NCBI GenBank assembly: GCA_001045525.1
Contig: LDWW01000022.1
Location: 1-64,000 of the forward strand
DNA from: Chitinispirillum alkaliphilum
Lineage (GTDB): Bacteria; Fibrobacterota; Chitinivibrionia; Chitinivibrionales; Chitinispirillaceae
Direction: 5' to 3'
Length of the DNA: 64,000 bases
Positions 20,201 through 28,617 of the stretch are shown piece after piece (position 1 is the stretch's first letter; every line of letters starts with the position of its first letter). The position numbers were made by a program, and so were the translations under genes. The notes below the pieces were generated by a model, which saw only the letters and a list, made by a program, of their open reading frames with translations, had not been told where the DNA came from and ran no database searches.

Positions 20201-20359
20201 CCCCGGATACGGCACAGCGATAAAAACCCATGAGAAGTCTACATTGGAAAATGTCTCTCTCGGCAATTTAACATATGAAAATGCCCCCAGCACAAGTATT
20301 GCAACCATCATTATATTCAGCAAAACAGGATTGGAGACAGAAATTTTTCCTATATTCAT
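17279..20359 (-). CDS. RND efflux pump inner-membrane permease (AcrB/MexB-type)
   Basis: 1026 residues, the usual length for an RND permease that exports drugs or lipophilic compounds by proton antiport across both membranes. There is a first transmembrane helix at the N-terminus (VLLNIMMVAILVLGAF), a large periplasmic loop, then helices 2-6 with the TM4 motif GMIVDHAIVIIEN, a second loop, and helices 8-12 (GIAVNDSIVLISFVNSLRRQG). In AcrB the TM4 motif has two aspartates (407, 408); here the second position is histidine. It is the last gene of a three-gene operon after tolC and MFP genes, 12 bases from the MFP stop. Substrate is unknown. Confidence 0.93.
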   Translation of the reverse strand: MNIGKISVSNPVLLNIMMVAILVLGAFSYVKLPRETFSNVDFSWVFIAVPYPGVGAGEVEKNVTIKIEQGLEGLDRVRRISSVSRDGISFLNVEFEEGISRSEFLRLFQDLRTEFDKVPLPDGTLDPWIDEFSSSDFSPLITVVIKGDAHPAEINKAANDLRDRILALSDINKVDIVGNREREVWVEVDKNKMEAHNLSLHQIADALKNRNTNIAGGVLTTASREYLLRTIGEVERTGDLGRVIVRRGKAEGTVRISDIATVSEGFAEASYDSRYNLESSVSLFVSKKSEGNSLRAVEQIREIVKEYEGELPENVTVTFFNDISIYIRGSLETLTSNAILGFFLLVGVLFVFLGLKNAILTAIGIPLTFAITFLFMDFYGETLNGNSLFALVLVLGMIVDHAIVIIENCYRHKQLGKSKHEAAIAGTNEVIKPVLAATATTVAAFLPLMLLPGIMGKFMRIIPLVVCFALVASMLEAMFFLPSHFAEWGGSAIERGNKFFLRVQALFSVIITKLYKHKYLTMTITVFVILISFVITPFLRQDLYGGESFSFFYIDIHMPEGTPRSATDRVVTRFEERLNPLIGNGEIESVISTTGFLLGETDQLEKNSVAQIIVDIRERKDGRKRPVRVIMDDISGMLSDIPGAENVAFRMVNNGPPVDKPVSLRLQGRNLEDMAALAEIFRNHLEQYEELYNIQDNYESGSPELKIAVNEERAAELGLSVAQIGFYIRTAFDGIQATTFFDEDEEVDVIVKLADFNRLSVEDVLSIRIPTHDGRLIPFTTVCEVSYDVGIVGIRRVDGEREITVTADADDKRRVRSIMDGINDLWETRYKETFRGITLKAGGEFEEFNKIIEDLLRLLWIGIFLIYMILGAQFKSYTQPLLMIFTVFFGIVGCILFLFVTLTPVSIVVLFAAVALIGIAVNDSIVLISFVNSLRRQGMDTADAVIEGAKTRLRPILLTSVTTIGGLVPMAMALGNGDELWSAMASTIMFGLIFSTMGTLLVIPCAYGILDDITSFLGGKMRLEGE

Positions 20360-20371
20360 TTTCTCTGTCCT

Positions 20372-21427
20372 TTACTCGACAATAGTGAGGGAAAGTGAAT
20401 CTCCGGCTGAAAGGTTTGTAAGCCCTGTTAAAACCAGAGTCTGCCCCTCTTCAAGCCCTTCAACAATTTCTATATAATCGCCAATTATGCGGCCGGTGTG
20501 TATAAAATTCATCGCAGCCCTGTCATTTACAGCTGTATATACCACCTGTTTCCTTTCCCTTTCAGTTATTGCTGAGAGAGGAACTAAGATGGATCTTTGA
20601 ATTGTTTCTGATTCAATGATAACATTGGCAGCCATTCCAGATTTCACCCTGTGATCTGAAGTGTTTTCAAAGGATACCTCAACGGGAAACGATCCGGTAG
20701 ATGCAAAACTCCCTGCCCCTACACCTGTGACTTTACCGCTGAACAGCGTGTCTCCTAATGCCGGTACCCTCACATATACATCCATCCCCTTTTCTATTAA
20801 ATTCATCTCTGATTCACTCACCGCGACAGTAGCTATCAGACTCCCGAGATTGACAACTCTTGTAATCACCATTCCAGGTGAAACTACATTCCCCCGTTCA
20901 ACCACACTCTCCTTAAAAGCAATATAGCCAGATACAGGTGCTGTGATACGGGTTTTATCGTATGCATTTCTGGCCTGTGCAAGTGAAGCTTTCGCAGCTG
21001 TATAACTGGTACGGGAACCGGTTAGTTCTGCCATGGATGCACCATTCTGTTGATGAAGTTTTTCCACCACATCAAGATTCAATGCAGCAGATTCGTAAGC
21101 AGCCCTTGCCTGTTTGACAGCTGCAGCCTGAACCTGAGATTCAACTTCCACAAGCACGGCTCCCTGACGAACAAATTGACCCAGCCCCAAAGCTGTCCTC
21201 AGAATTTTACCTGAAGTCTGAGAAACCACGGTCACTTCATGCACTCCCCTTATTGTAGAAGAAGTCTGAACAGTTCTCTTTACAGAACTTAGTATGATAT
21301 TCCGTGCTTCTACAGCCCGTGGAGCTTCAGTGATATCCGATGATTCTGCGGTATTTTCCTGTTGCCCTTCACAGCTCATCAAAAACAGGAATATACCAAT
21401 AATAATTGCCACAATAGATCTATTCAT
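20372..21427 (-). CDS. RND periplasmic adaptor (membrane-fusion protein), lipoprotein
   Basis: 351 residues. An acylation signal (IGIFLFLMSCEGQQ, lipobox LMSC) tethers it to the inner membrane. It has the HlyD/AcrA-type order: barrel-sandwich and lipoyl half (SQTSGKILRTALGLGQFVRQGAVLVEVE), an alpha-hairpin coiled coil (KQARAAYESAALNLDVVEKLHQQNGASMAELTGSRTSY, around 110-160), the second lipoyl half (ITAPVSGYIAFKESVVERGNVVSPG), a beta-barrel, and a membrane-proximal domain. Its ATG overlaps the stop of the tolC-type gene by four bases, so the two are translationally coupled. It bridges permease and outer-membrane channel. Confidence 0.92.
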   Translation of the reverse strand: MNRSIVAIIIGIFLFLMSCEGQQENTAESSDITEAPRAVEARNIILSSVKRTVQTSSTIRGVHEVTVVSQTSGKILRTALGLGQFVRQGAVLVEVESQVQAAAVKQARAAYESAALNLDVVEKLHQQNGASMAELTGSRTSYTAAKASLAQARNAYDKTRITAPVSGYIAFKESVVERGNVVSPGMVITRVVNLGSLIATVAVSESEMNLIEKGMDVYVRVPALGDTLFSGKVTGVGAGSFASTGSFPVEVSFENTSDHRVKSGMAANVIIESETIQRSILVPLSAITERERKQVVYTAVNDRAAMNFIHTGRIIGDYIEIVEGLEEGQTLVLTGLTNLSAGDSLSLTIVE

Positions 21428-22824
21428 TGCATGCTCTCCAGATTACCGGTTAAGAGTTTTATTTCTGCCTTATTTATAAGAGTATTGAAAAGATTCTGCG
21501 CGTAAGCTATCTGCACCTGCCGTAATCCAAGCTCTGCTTCCAGAAGCTGCGAAAGGTTTACCAGTCCCCCCTCATACCTCTGCTGCATGAGCTCAAGTTG
21601 TCTCTCCATAAGTCCGATCTGCCTTTGGGCAGTATTTGTGCTTGCTTCCAAGGCTTCCTGATTCCACAAAAGCGCCTGAAGACTATTCTGGAGTTGATTG
21701 CGAAGCTCTTCATAGGAAACAATGTTCTTCAAGTGTTCATATTTTGTTTTCTGATAGTTTGAGGAGTTACGAAATCCACTGAACAGAGGTACTGTCAGAG
21801 AAGCACCGGCACTCCACCCATGATAGGTATCATGAGGTCTCAGCTTCTCCCAGGCATCCCATCTGTATGAAAAAAAGGCGTTAACTTTAGGCAGAAACTG
21901 AGATAGTGCAAGATTCTTTGATTTTCTCGTCAATTCCGTATAGGCTTTTACTGATAGCAGGGTGGGATTGTTCTCGATCGAGTACTCAGTCAACCCCGGA
22001 TTACCTTGGCTCAATCCCTTAAAAAATTCAACGTCCTGAAGATTTACTCTCAAGTCAGCATCTGCACCCTCATAACCCATGACATGATAGAGGCTCAGAA
22101 GAAGTGACCGTTTCCCCACCTCTGCCATCTGCAGTTCACTTTCCTTTTTAGCAACCTCGATTTCCCACCCCAGAAGATCGGTCTGCGGGACAGCTCCGTT
22201 TTGAAAACGTACAGAAGCAATTTTAAGGTTTTCTCTTGCCCAGGAGAGAGACTGTTCACTGAGTTCATGCACCAGCTGAGCTGCAATCACATCAAAATAT
22301 GCCCTGCGGGTTTCCAGTACTACACGTTGCATATCGGCCCTGTGCTGATAGACAAGTGCCTGTTGTTCTGCATTTGTAAGACCTATTGCAAAGAGTTCAG
22401 CACCACCGTTAAACAAAGGTTGAGAAACCATAATCTCATGCGAGAATGAGTTTTCGTAAAGCTGGTTTGGGTTTTGGGTAAATTCCTCTGTTCCCCCCGG
22501 GGGCAATCCGATGATGGGTGCCAGTGATTCAAACAGCATGCCCATACCTTCTGAGGCTGCGTTTGCCCGTTCAACAGTTGCCCTGTCCAGGCGTAAATAG
22601 TTCAAGTTATAATTTACTGAAGGCAGATAGGATGAGACAGCATTCCTTCTTTGCCACTCCATAGCACTGATTTCGCAATGCTGCTTTCTTGAAGTAAAAC
22701 TGTTCTGTAATGCTTTTGCCTCAGCCTGAGGCAGAGTAAGTATCATTTCGGCACTGAAGACAGAACTGCTAACTGCTGCCAGAACCAGTCCTGCAAATGC
22801 GATCATCTTGTAGTCAACTTTCAT
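21424..22824 (-). CDS. TolC-family outer-membrane efflux protein
   Basis: About 466 residues, first gene of the efflux operon. The start at 22824 follows AAAGAAAGG and gives a signal peptide (MKVDYKMIAFAGLVLAAVSSSVFSA); an in-frame upstream ATG (22869) would add 15 unlikely residues. There are two OEP-type repeats with long amphipathic helices (TLPQAEAKALQNSFTSRKQ; TELTRKSKNLALSQFLPKVNAFFSYRW; YEGGLVNLSQLLEAELGLRQVQIAYAQNLFNTLINKAEIKLLTG). It would form the trimeric exit duct. No adjacent regulator is seen. Confidence 0.92.
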   Translation of the reverse strand: MKVDYKMIAFAGLVLAAVSSSVFSAEMILTLPQAEAKALQNSFTSRKQHCEISAMEWQRRNAVSSYLPSVNYNLNYLRLDRATVERANAASEGMGMLFESLAPIIGLPPGGTEEFTQNPNQLYENSFSHEIMVSQPLFNGGAELFAIGLTNAEQQALVYQHRADMQRVVLETRRAYFDVIAAQLVHELSEQSLSWARENLKIASVRFQNGAVPQTDLLGWEIEVAKKESELQMAEVGKRSLLLSLYHVMGYEGADADLRVNLQDVEFFKGLSQGNPGLTEYSIENNPTLLSVKAYTELTRKSKNLALSQFLPKVNAFFSYRWDAWEKLRPHDTYHGWSAGASLTVPLFSGFRNSSNYQKTKYEHLKNIVSYEELRNQLQNSLQALLWNQEALEASTNTAQRQIGLMERQLELMQQRYEGGLVNLSQLLEAELGLRQVQIAYAQNLFNTLINKAEIKLLTGNLESMQ

Positions 22825-23047
22825 ATAAACCTTTCTTTGCAGCAACTCAAAACTTTTATTCCGATTCATTATTTTTTAGTAGGTGTGTTTTGGAAACACA
22901 CCGGGCAATAAGCAATTCATGTACCATTCTTGTATTCCTTTATAAAACAAAGCATTACAAAACCTAAACATCTCAAAGGGATGTGAATAAATTCACCCAG
23001 AAGTGGAAATCCTCACCCCTGTTTCAATTAATAACCAAAACGTCGGG

Positions 23048-23845
23048 TTATTTGGTCTGAGGCTGTGGATGAGTATTCAGCATATCCGCAATGGTAATAT
23101 CAGGATGATGATACCTTCCCCGTGAGCTGGTTTTTTTACTGCCCTGAATAGATCTTTTGGGACACCAGTGAAAACATGCCATGCAGCTTTCACATTTGTG
23201 CTGCCATTGTGGCTTTCCTGAACTGATATCTATATTGTTTACAGGGCATACTTTAGTGCAAATGCCACAGGAGTCACAATTGTTATCAACAAAGAAACAT
23301 TTGTCACTTGTTTGAACACTGCGCATCATTGACGGACCTATGAGTGAAGCAACCCGACCAAGAATGCCAAGATTGGTATCGATGCCGTATGATCCGCGTT
23401 TTTTTATTATTTCTGCGATCTGCTCAATCCGCTCTGATTCCTTTTTATACATCAGCTCACGTTTTTCAGGTTTCACTACATCGTATACAATCGTGGCATT
23501 ACCCGGCATATTAACTGCAAAGCCAGCATTAAGAGTATACCCCCTTTTTTTTATCATCTTTTTAAGTTGACGTCCAGAACTGGTAAGTAATCCTCCATAA
23601 GAGGCGAGGCCGAAAATATAAGCCGAAGAAGAAAACCGGACATTTTTTACGAAATTGGTGACAATGTTGGGCAACACAAAACAGTACACGGGATAGGCTA
23701 TACCAGCCACATCACACTCCCTCTGATCAAAATCCATATCATATGATATCCTGACCGCTTCCAGACCAGAAATTTTATCAGTGAGATCTTTCACCAGTTT
23801 ATGTGTATTTCCTGTTCCGCTGAAATAGAAGATCTTTTGTTTCAT
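23048..23845 (-). CDS. EFR1-type flavodoxin/ferredoxin protein 1
   Basis: About 265 residues. The start at 23845 follows AAAAGGGGAAAAC. The N-terminal flavodoxin-like domain has the phosphate-binding loop FYFSGTGNT. Two C-terminal [4Fe-4S] motifs follow: CDSCGICTKVCP and CESCMACFHWCP. Proteins of this EFR1 type are cytoplasmic electron carriers of unknown partner, common in anaerobes. A second member is encoded at 25750-26610, with a TPR protein gene between them on the opposite strand. The pairing suggests related redox roles; the substrate cannot be read from sequence. Confidence 0.88.
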   Translation of the reverse strand: MKQKIFYFSGTGNTHKLVKDLTDKISGLEAVRISYDMDFDQRECDVAGIAYPVYCFVLPNIVTNFVKNVRFSSSAYIFGLASYGGLLTSSGRQLKKMIKKRGYTLNAGFAVNMPGNATIVYDVVKPEKRELMYKKESERIEQIAEIIKKRGSYGIDTNLGILGRVASLIGPSMMRSVQTSDKCFFVDNNCDSCGICTKVCPVNNIDISSGKPQWQHKCESCMACFHWCPKRSIQGSKKTSSRGRYHHPDITIADMLNTHPQPQTK

Positions 23846-24086
23846 GTTTTCCCCTTTTTTACCTTTATAATTCTGTACCAGCACTACTACACGGCTTTTT
23901 TGGATGATAGAATATAATTTACACCCACGTGTAAACCTGTTTTTAATGCAGGGCTTGCATAGATTGTTTTATCTGCAGGGGTAAATAAATTCTCGTTTTC
24001 CAAAAGAATACACCATCAAAACTCTATATTCTTTATTATTTTACTCTGGTAAATGCTTATGTTCAAAATTTCCAAATGGTGACCTA

Positions 24087-25727
24087 ATGACAGAAATGCC
24101 TCAAAAGCCGCTGAAATCATTTTATGCTAAAGCTGAACTTATTTTCGCCCTAATTTTGATTTCCCAATTGTTTTATCTTCTTGGGTATGAAATAAATCCA
24201 ATAATCAGATTGGTCACTACTCCCTTGCTGGCTTTTCTAATTGGGTATTTCATTTATACTGATGTAAAGCATAGTAAAAAAAACATAATTCCTGTTGTTA
24301 TCATTACCAGCGCAGTTCTGATCTTATTTATAATTTTACCGATACAAAAATATGGTCAGGTATTTTCTTTCCTTTCAGTGGGAGTTGCAATAAGCATGTT
24401 CTATTCAATTGCACTTCGAATACTGGCTTACAGTATCGATAAAGGAACTGTTGATTGCAATTATAATTCTACAAAAAAGAAACTTGATCTGTTCCTCATA
24501 CTTCCTTTTACAAAGAGATACAGACCCTATGCCCTGTATCGCAGAGGTCTCTTTTCTTTAAATCAGAAAAATTTAGGAGAAGCACGAAAGATTCACAGAA
24601 AATTACTCACTCATTATCCCAACTATGAATGGACCTACTTTTTCGAGGGTCAAATTTTGTCAAATGAGAACAAACTTTCAGAAGCAATTGATGCCTATTC
24701 GAAAGCAATTGAACTAAATCCCAAACTATATAAAACTTATATATCCCGTGGTTGCACCCACTCTTGCCTAAAGAACACAGAAGAAGCAATCAGTGATGCA
24801 AAAGAGGCTATAAAACTTAATCCTTCCGACCCTGATGGCTATATACTGCTTATATCAATGCTAAAACAATCAGGACGCAGTAACGAAGCATATGATGAAA
24901 TACAGAGAGCATTTTATGTAGTAGGTAATGATTACCGGCTTTTCAGTTTGAGAGCAAGGCTTTATATTGACACCGAGGATTACGCCTCGGCCTGTAAGGA
25001 TCTGCTTACAGCCGAAAAACTTGGTGCTGATACGGATGATATCTACTTTCATTTGGGTTACTGCCTGACATTTCTTGGTGATACAGATAAAGCTATAGAT
25101 TACTATTCAAAAGCTTTGGAAAAATCCCCAGTACATCAATTTGCCCGCTTGAACCGTGCAGATCTGTATGCCAAAAATGGCTCTGAGGAAAAATTTTTGG
25201 AAGAGTATGAAAGATTAAGAGAGCTGTATCCAAAGTTCATAGAACCCGATTACAGAACCGGAATACACTTTTTTAACAAAAATGACTTGGTTAAAGCTGA
25301 AGAGTACTTTAACCGCGCACTGGATATCGACCCTGACCATTTAAGTTCACTTCAATATCGTGGTTGCATACGACAAAAATTATCTAAGCTTCCCGGTGCG
25401 CAAAAAGACTTTGAACACGCTCTTAAGGTCGCCCCGAAAGATCATTATTCAATGAATGAACTTGCAAATGTTATTCTTGATACAGAAGCGCATTTTCAAA
25501 GAGCTCTTGAGCTTGCCGAAAGTGCGATACTCTTATCAGAGAATACTCCAGATTATTGGGATACTAAGGGTGATATTTTTTTAAAGCTGGATAAAAAGAT
25601 TGAAGCTCTAAGCAGTTTTCATAAGGCGCTTTCTTTGATCCCGGAAGAGGAAAAAAAGGGAGATGAAAAAGAGTTTGTAATTGAATTAGAGGAAAAGATT
25701 AAAACTATTAAGTGTGACCTGGCTTAA
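24087..25727 (+). CDS. membrane-anchored TPR protein
   Basis: 546 residues. The first ~125 hold about four transmembrane segments (LIFALILISQLFYLLGY; LLAFLIGYFIYT; IIPVVIITSAVLILFIILP; and the SVGVAISMFYSIAL stretch). The rest is a chain of about ten tetratricopeptide repeats (for example LSEAIDAYSKAIELNPKLYKTYISRGCTH; TDKAIDYYSKALEKSPVHQFARLNRADLY; LVKAEEYFNRALDIDPDHLSSLQYRG). TPRs mediate protein-protein contacts. Its position between the two EFR1-type genes may be meaningful, but it is divergently oriented from the first and convergent with the second. Confidence 0.82.
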   Translation: MTEMPQKPLKSFYAKAELIFALILISQLFYLLGYEINPIIRLVTTPLLAFLIGYFIYTDVKHSKKNIIPVVIITSAVLILFIILPIQKYGQVFSFLSVGVAISMFYSIALRILAYSIDKGTVDCNYNSTKKKLDLFLILPFTKRYRPYALYRRGLFSLNQKNLGEARKIHRKLLTHYPNYEWTYFFEGQILSNENKLSEAIDAYSKAIELNPKLYKTYISRGCTHSCLKNTEEAISDAKEAIKLNPSDPDGYILLISMLKQSGRSNEAYDEIQRAFYVVGNDYRLFSLRARLYIDTEDYASACKDLLTAEKLGADTDDIYFHLGYCLTFLGDTDKAIDYYSKALEKSPVHQFARLNRADLYAKNGSEEKFLEEYERLRELYPKFIEPDYRTGIHFFNKNDLVKAEEYFNRALDIDPDHLSSLQYRGCIRQKLSKLPGAQKDFEHALKVAPKDHYSMNELANVILDTEAHFQRALELAESAILLSENTPDYWDTKGDIFLKLDKKIEALSSFHKALSLIPEEEKKGDEKEFVIELEEKIKTIKCDLA

Positions 25728-25749
25728 CGGCCGGAATTTAAGCTCCCTA

Positions 25750-26610
25750 CTACTTACTACCTTTCTGCCCCGATATCTCCTTAACACCAATACCGGGATA
25801 AAGATATCTACCCTCTTTTTTCTCATACCTGCGTTTTATCAATATAGCCTGCTCTGGACAAACATTAAAACAGGCGTAACAATAGTAACAGGGTACATTC
25901 ATTTGCCACTCAGGTTTATGGTCCCGCATTTTCACTCTTCCTGATGGACAAATTCTTTCACACTTTTCACACCCGTTACATGTTGAATCGGCAAAGTAGG
26001 GTATAATTGGTTTAATCCCGTTTGCTCTGTTTAAAGGTGTAATAATAAGACTGACTGTGCGTTTTAAAAAAGATTGTAGTGCAGATCTTTCATCTTTATG
26101 CCTTTCACGATTTATAACTTTTTGACTCACTAACTGAAGTCTATCCTGAACAGCGGGTTCGAGAAGATTTACTTTTTCAATTGTGATTTTATTTGTCCAA
26201 TCATTGATCATTTTTTTAAAACCAGGCATACTTTTTGGCGCCAGGCCACATGGTGAATTTGCAGCCATATTGACAACAAAAAAAGAATCAAGTTTTTTAT
26301 TCTGTTTTCGCAAAGCTTTTTCAATATGTATGTCGGCTATATAGAAAGTACTGACTCTTGTGGCTGCAGCGAAAATATACTGTGCAGAACCCGTATCGAC
26401 TTTGTTCAGGAACTGCTTTACAGGAATCGGAAGATCCATCATGTATATGGGGAACACGAATCCAACATTTTCAGCACTCGTCCTGACAGCTCCTTCTTTC
26501 AACACGCTTATAATCGGTATAAGCTTCGTATCGGGCATTCTCTTCTGCAATTCCTTTGCAACATGAAGTGAATTACCGGTACCGGTGAAATAATAGATTT
26601 CAGAATTCAT
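25750..26610 (-). CDS. EFR1-type flavodoxin/ferredoxin protein 2
   Basis: 286 residues. Flavodoxin-like N-terminus (IYYFTGTGNSLHVAKEL), then a C-terminal double cluster: CNGCEKCERICPSGRV and CYYCYACFNVCPEQAI, each CxxCxxCxxxCP. It has the same architecture as the protein at 23048-23845 but is diverged, so the two are unlikely to be a recent duplication. Its stop is 23 bases from the stop of the convergent TPR gene. Likely a cytoplasmic electron carrier; partner unknown. Confidence 0.88.
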   Translation of the reverse strand: MNSEIYYFTGTGNSLHVAKELQKRMPDTKLIPIISVLKEGAVRTSAENVGFVFPIYMMDLPIPVKQFLNKVDTGSAQYIFAAATRVSTFYIADIHIEKALRKQNKKLDSFFVVNMAANSPCGLAPKSMPGFKKMINDWTNKITIEKVNLLEPAVQDRLQLVSQKVINRERHKDERSALQSFLKRTVSLIITPLNRANGIKPIIPYFADSTCNGCEKCERICPSGRVKMRDHKPEWQMNVPCYYCYACFNVCPEQAILIKRRYEKKEGRYLYPGIGVKEISGQKGSK

Positions 26611-26794
26611 GGATTCTATCCTGTCGTATTCCTCAAAGGTGGTTATCTTTGTAAAAGCAGAGTTGATTATCCGAAATATATGTATTGCACAGAGGGATCA
26701 GAATATATTTGTAAACACATTCATGTTAATGGTTCAGCTGCCCAGATTTTGCTCAGTTATGAATTGCGTTTTTTTGGTACCGCTAAACGTGAAC

Positions 26795-26842
26795 AACCAA
26801 CCACCTTCAATAACGACCAATAGTACCGAAGGTGGGGGGTTT
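26795..26842. terminator. hairpin in a 570-base intergenic region
   Basis: Arms ACCACCTTC and GAAGGTGG(G) enclose a ~19-base loop and are followed on the plus strand by GGGGTTTC. This is the only structure seen in the 26611-27183 gap; the rest of that gap holds the presumed promoter of the ParA gene and nothing else I can support. Confidence 0.4.
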
Positions 26843-27183
26843 CTGCAATTATTGTCAGATTTATTGAGTCAAACAAATTTATTATCCCGCAGGCTTTTTT
26901 GAGACTGAAAAAACATAATAGCGAGAGTGTTTTCACTGCTATAAATAACCTTTCACTGATAGCTATTTTATTCTACAATATAGTAACAGAAGCAATGTAT
27001 CCTTAGTACAGTACCCCAGAATGGTTTTGGCAGTATAATATAAGGTTTGTCCTGGCTCCTTTAGTTTAAGACAGCCTTAAGCTATTCCTCATTTTTCACA
27101 CAGTGTATTGCATATACTCATCGTTCACAATTAGTTTTATATGCATAGATTAAGATTTTTTCTCATCCAAACGGTTTATTTTG

Positions 27184-28035
27184 ATGAAAGTCATCTCCAT
27201 TCTCAATCATAAAGGTGGGGTCGGTAAGACCACTTTTACAGGCAGCACCGCTCAGGCACTTGCCCTCACAGGGTTTCGGGTATTGGCTATTGACAATGAC
27301 AGTCAGCACAACCTCTCTTCTCTTCTTGGGGTTGGTACCAAATCGCCCAATATATATGATTTTTATACCAGTGAACGGGCTGACGCACCAAAGGCGCTTT
27401 TAAGATCTGTGCGTAAGACAGATATAAACAATCTGCATATAATAACATCGGGAAAAGATCTCTGTGATGCTTCGGCTAATAATCCCTTCCAATTGAGGGA
27501 AAGTATGGAGCAATGCAGATTTGAAAGATTTTACGATTTTATTCTTATTGACAATGCCCCGGGAATGGATCTTCTGCAGGCCAACGCAGTCAACGCCAGC
27601 CATGAAATCTATGTCCCTACAGAACTGCGTCAGTTCGCAGTTGATGGCCTCCGGGAAATGGAGCAGGTACTTGGTACAAGGTATCCCGATGGTGCAAAGA
27701 TAACCAGAATTATCCCAAATTTTTATAAGGATATCAAAAGGCATAATACATTCATAGCAGTTTTAAACCAGCTGTTTCCGGGCAGAATCACCTCTACATT
27801 CATTCCGGTTGACAATGTGTTTGACGAAGTCGTGACCGAGGGTAAAATCCTCTTTCTTCATCGGCTTTATTCAAAAGGTGCAGCCGTTTACCTCAAACTT
27901 ATTGAAGAACTCTTCTCACTGGATGATGAAACAATATGGGAACAGGTTTCAGGCAAACGCAAAGAACATATAAGCAAGGAGGCCAGAGAGCGCTTCTATC
28001 AAAGGAAGGGAGTGGTCAACAATGGGAACAGTTGA
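27184..28035 (+). CDS. ParA/MinD-family ATPase
   Basis: About 283 residues. Deviant Walker A motif KGGVGKTTF (residues 10-18), Walker A' (VLAIDNDSQHNLSSLLG) and Walker B (DFILIDNAPG) as in ParA. Such proteins form dynamic dimers that position DNA, plasmids or cell-envelope machines. The frame opens at TTG 27181, but the ATG at 27184 is a normal start. No ParB or centromere-like repeat is nearby. Instead the gene overlaps a small single-span membrane protein gene by 14 bases, suggesting an orphan positioning system acting at the membrane. Confidence 0.9.
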   Translation: MKVISILNHKGGVGKTTFTGSTAQALALTGFRVLAIDNDSQHNLSSLLGVGTKSPNIYDFYTSERADAPKALLRSVRKTDINNLHIITSGKDLCDASANNPFQLRESMEQCRFERFYDFILIDNAPGMDLLQANAVNASHEIYVPTELRQFAVDGLREMEQVLGTRYPDGAKITRIIPNFYKDIKRHNTFIAVLNQLFPGRITSTFIPVDNVFDEVVTEGKILFLHRLYSKGAAVYLKLIEELFSLDDETIWEQVSGKRKEHISKEARERFYQRKGVVNNGNS

Positions 28036-28282
28036 TAAGGGTGATGCAGTTTTTACCGATATTGATCAGGTACTTGCGGACAAAATTGTAGAACGATCCG
28101 GTGTAAACAGCGGATCTGTTGCAGAAGAAATCAACACAGAAGAAGAGCAGAAAAAAACTCTTCCGGAAAAAGAGAAAAAGGATACCACCATTTCCAAAAA
28201 GCCACTTCTTGTTATAGGGCTTTTGCTGGTATCATTGTTTCTGATTGGCAGCATGCTTAAGTCGAGACATCCACGCTGCTGA
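28022..28282 (+). CDS. small single-span membrane protein coupled to ParA
   Basis: 86 residues. A charged, glutamate- and lysine-rich N-terminal two-thirds (DIDQVLADKIVERSG...EEEQKKTLPEKEKKD) is followed by one transmembrane helix (PLLVIGLLLVSLFLIGSML) and a short basic tail. It starts inside the end of the ParA gene, so translation is probably coupled. It could be the ATPase's partner or anchor, with the N-terminal region playing the part of a ParB-like stimulator. That is inference; no family is recognised. Confidence 0.65.
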   Translation: MGTVDKGDAVFTDIDQVLADKIVERSGVNSGSVAEEINTEEEQKKTLPEKEKKDTTISKKPLLVIGLLLVSLFLIGSMLKSRHPRC

Positions 28283-28617
28283 TATTAAACATTTGGGTTA
28301 AGTTTGCGCCAGAGCGCGGCGGAACTCAAAGTGAGCGGAATAGGAGTTTTTCTGCATAACGGGGCAATTACACGCCCGAACGTTCTTAATCAGATACCCA
28401 TGCGACGCAGAGTCGGGATATATTATTGTGGTACCGATCTCCACCCCTATGCTCATCTGGTGAAGAACCTGTAAGAGAAAATGGTGTCATTAGCGACTGC
28501 CGCCAAACTCATTCTACTCTTTTGTTTTCAGACGCCTCAGTATGCCCCTATTCGTTCTCTTTTAATTTTTTTTGCTTCATAATAATATACTCTGTTTTCC
28601 GTATACTATTTTAAACT
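28283..28617. other. intergenic, nothing recognised
   Basis: About 335 bases; the AT-rich end next to 28618 (ATACTCTGTTTTCCGTATACTATTTT at 28589-28614, described by position) may be the promoter of the ABC-F gene. Confidence 0.35.
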
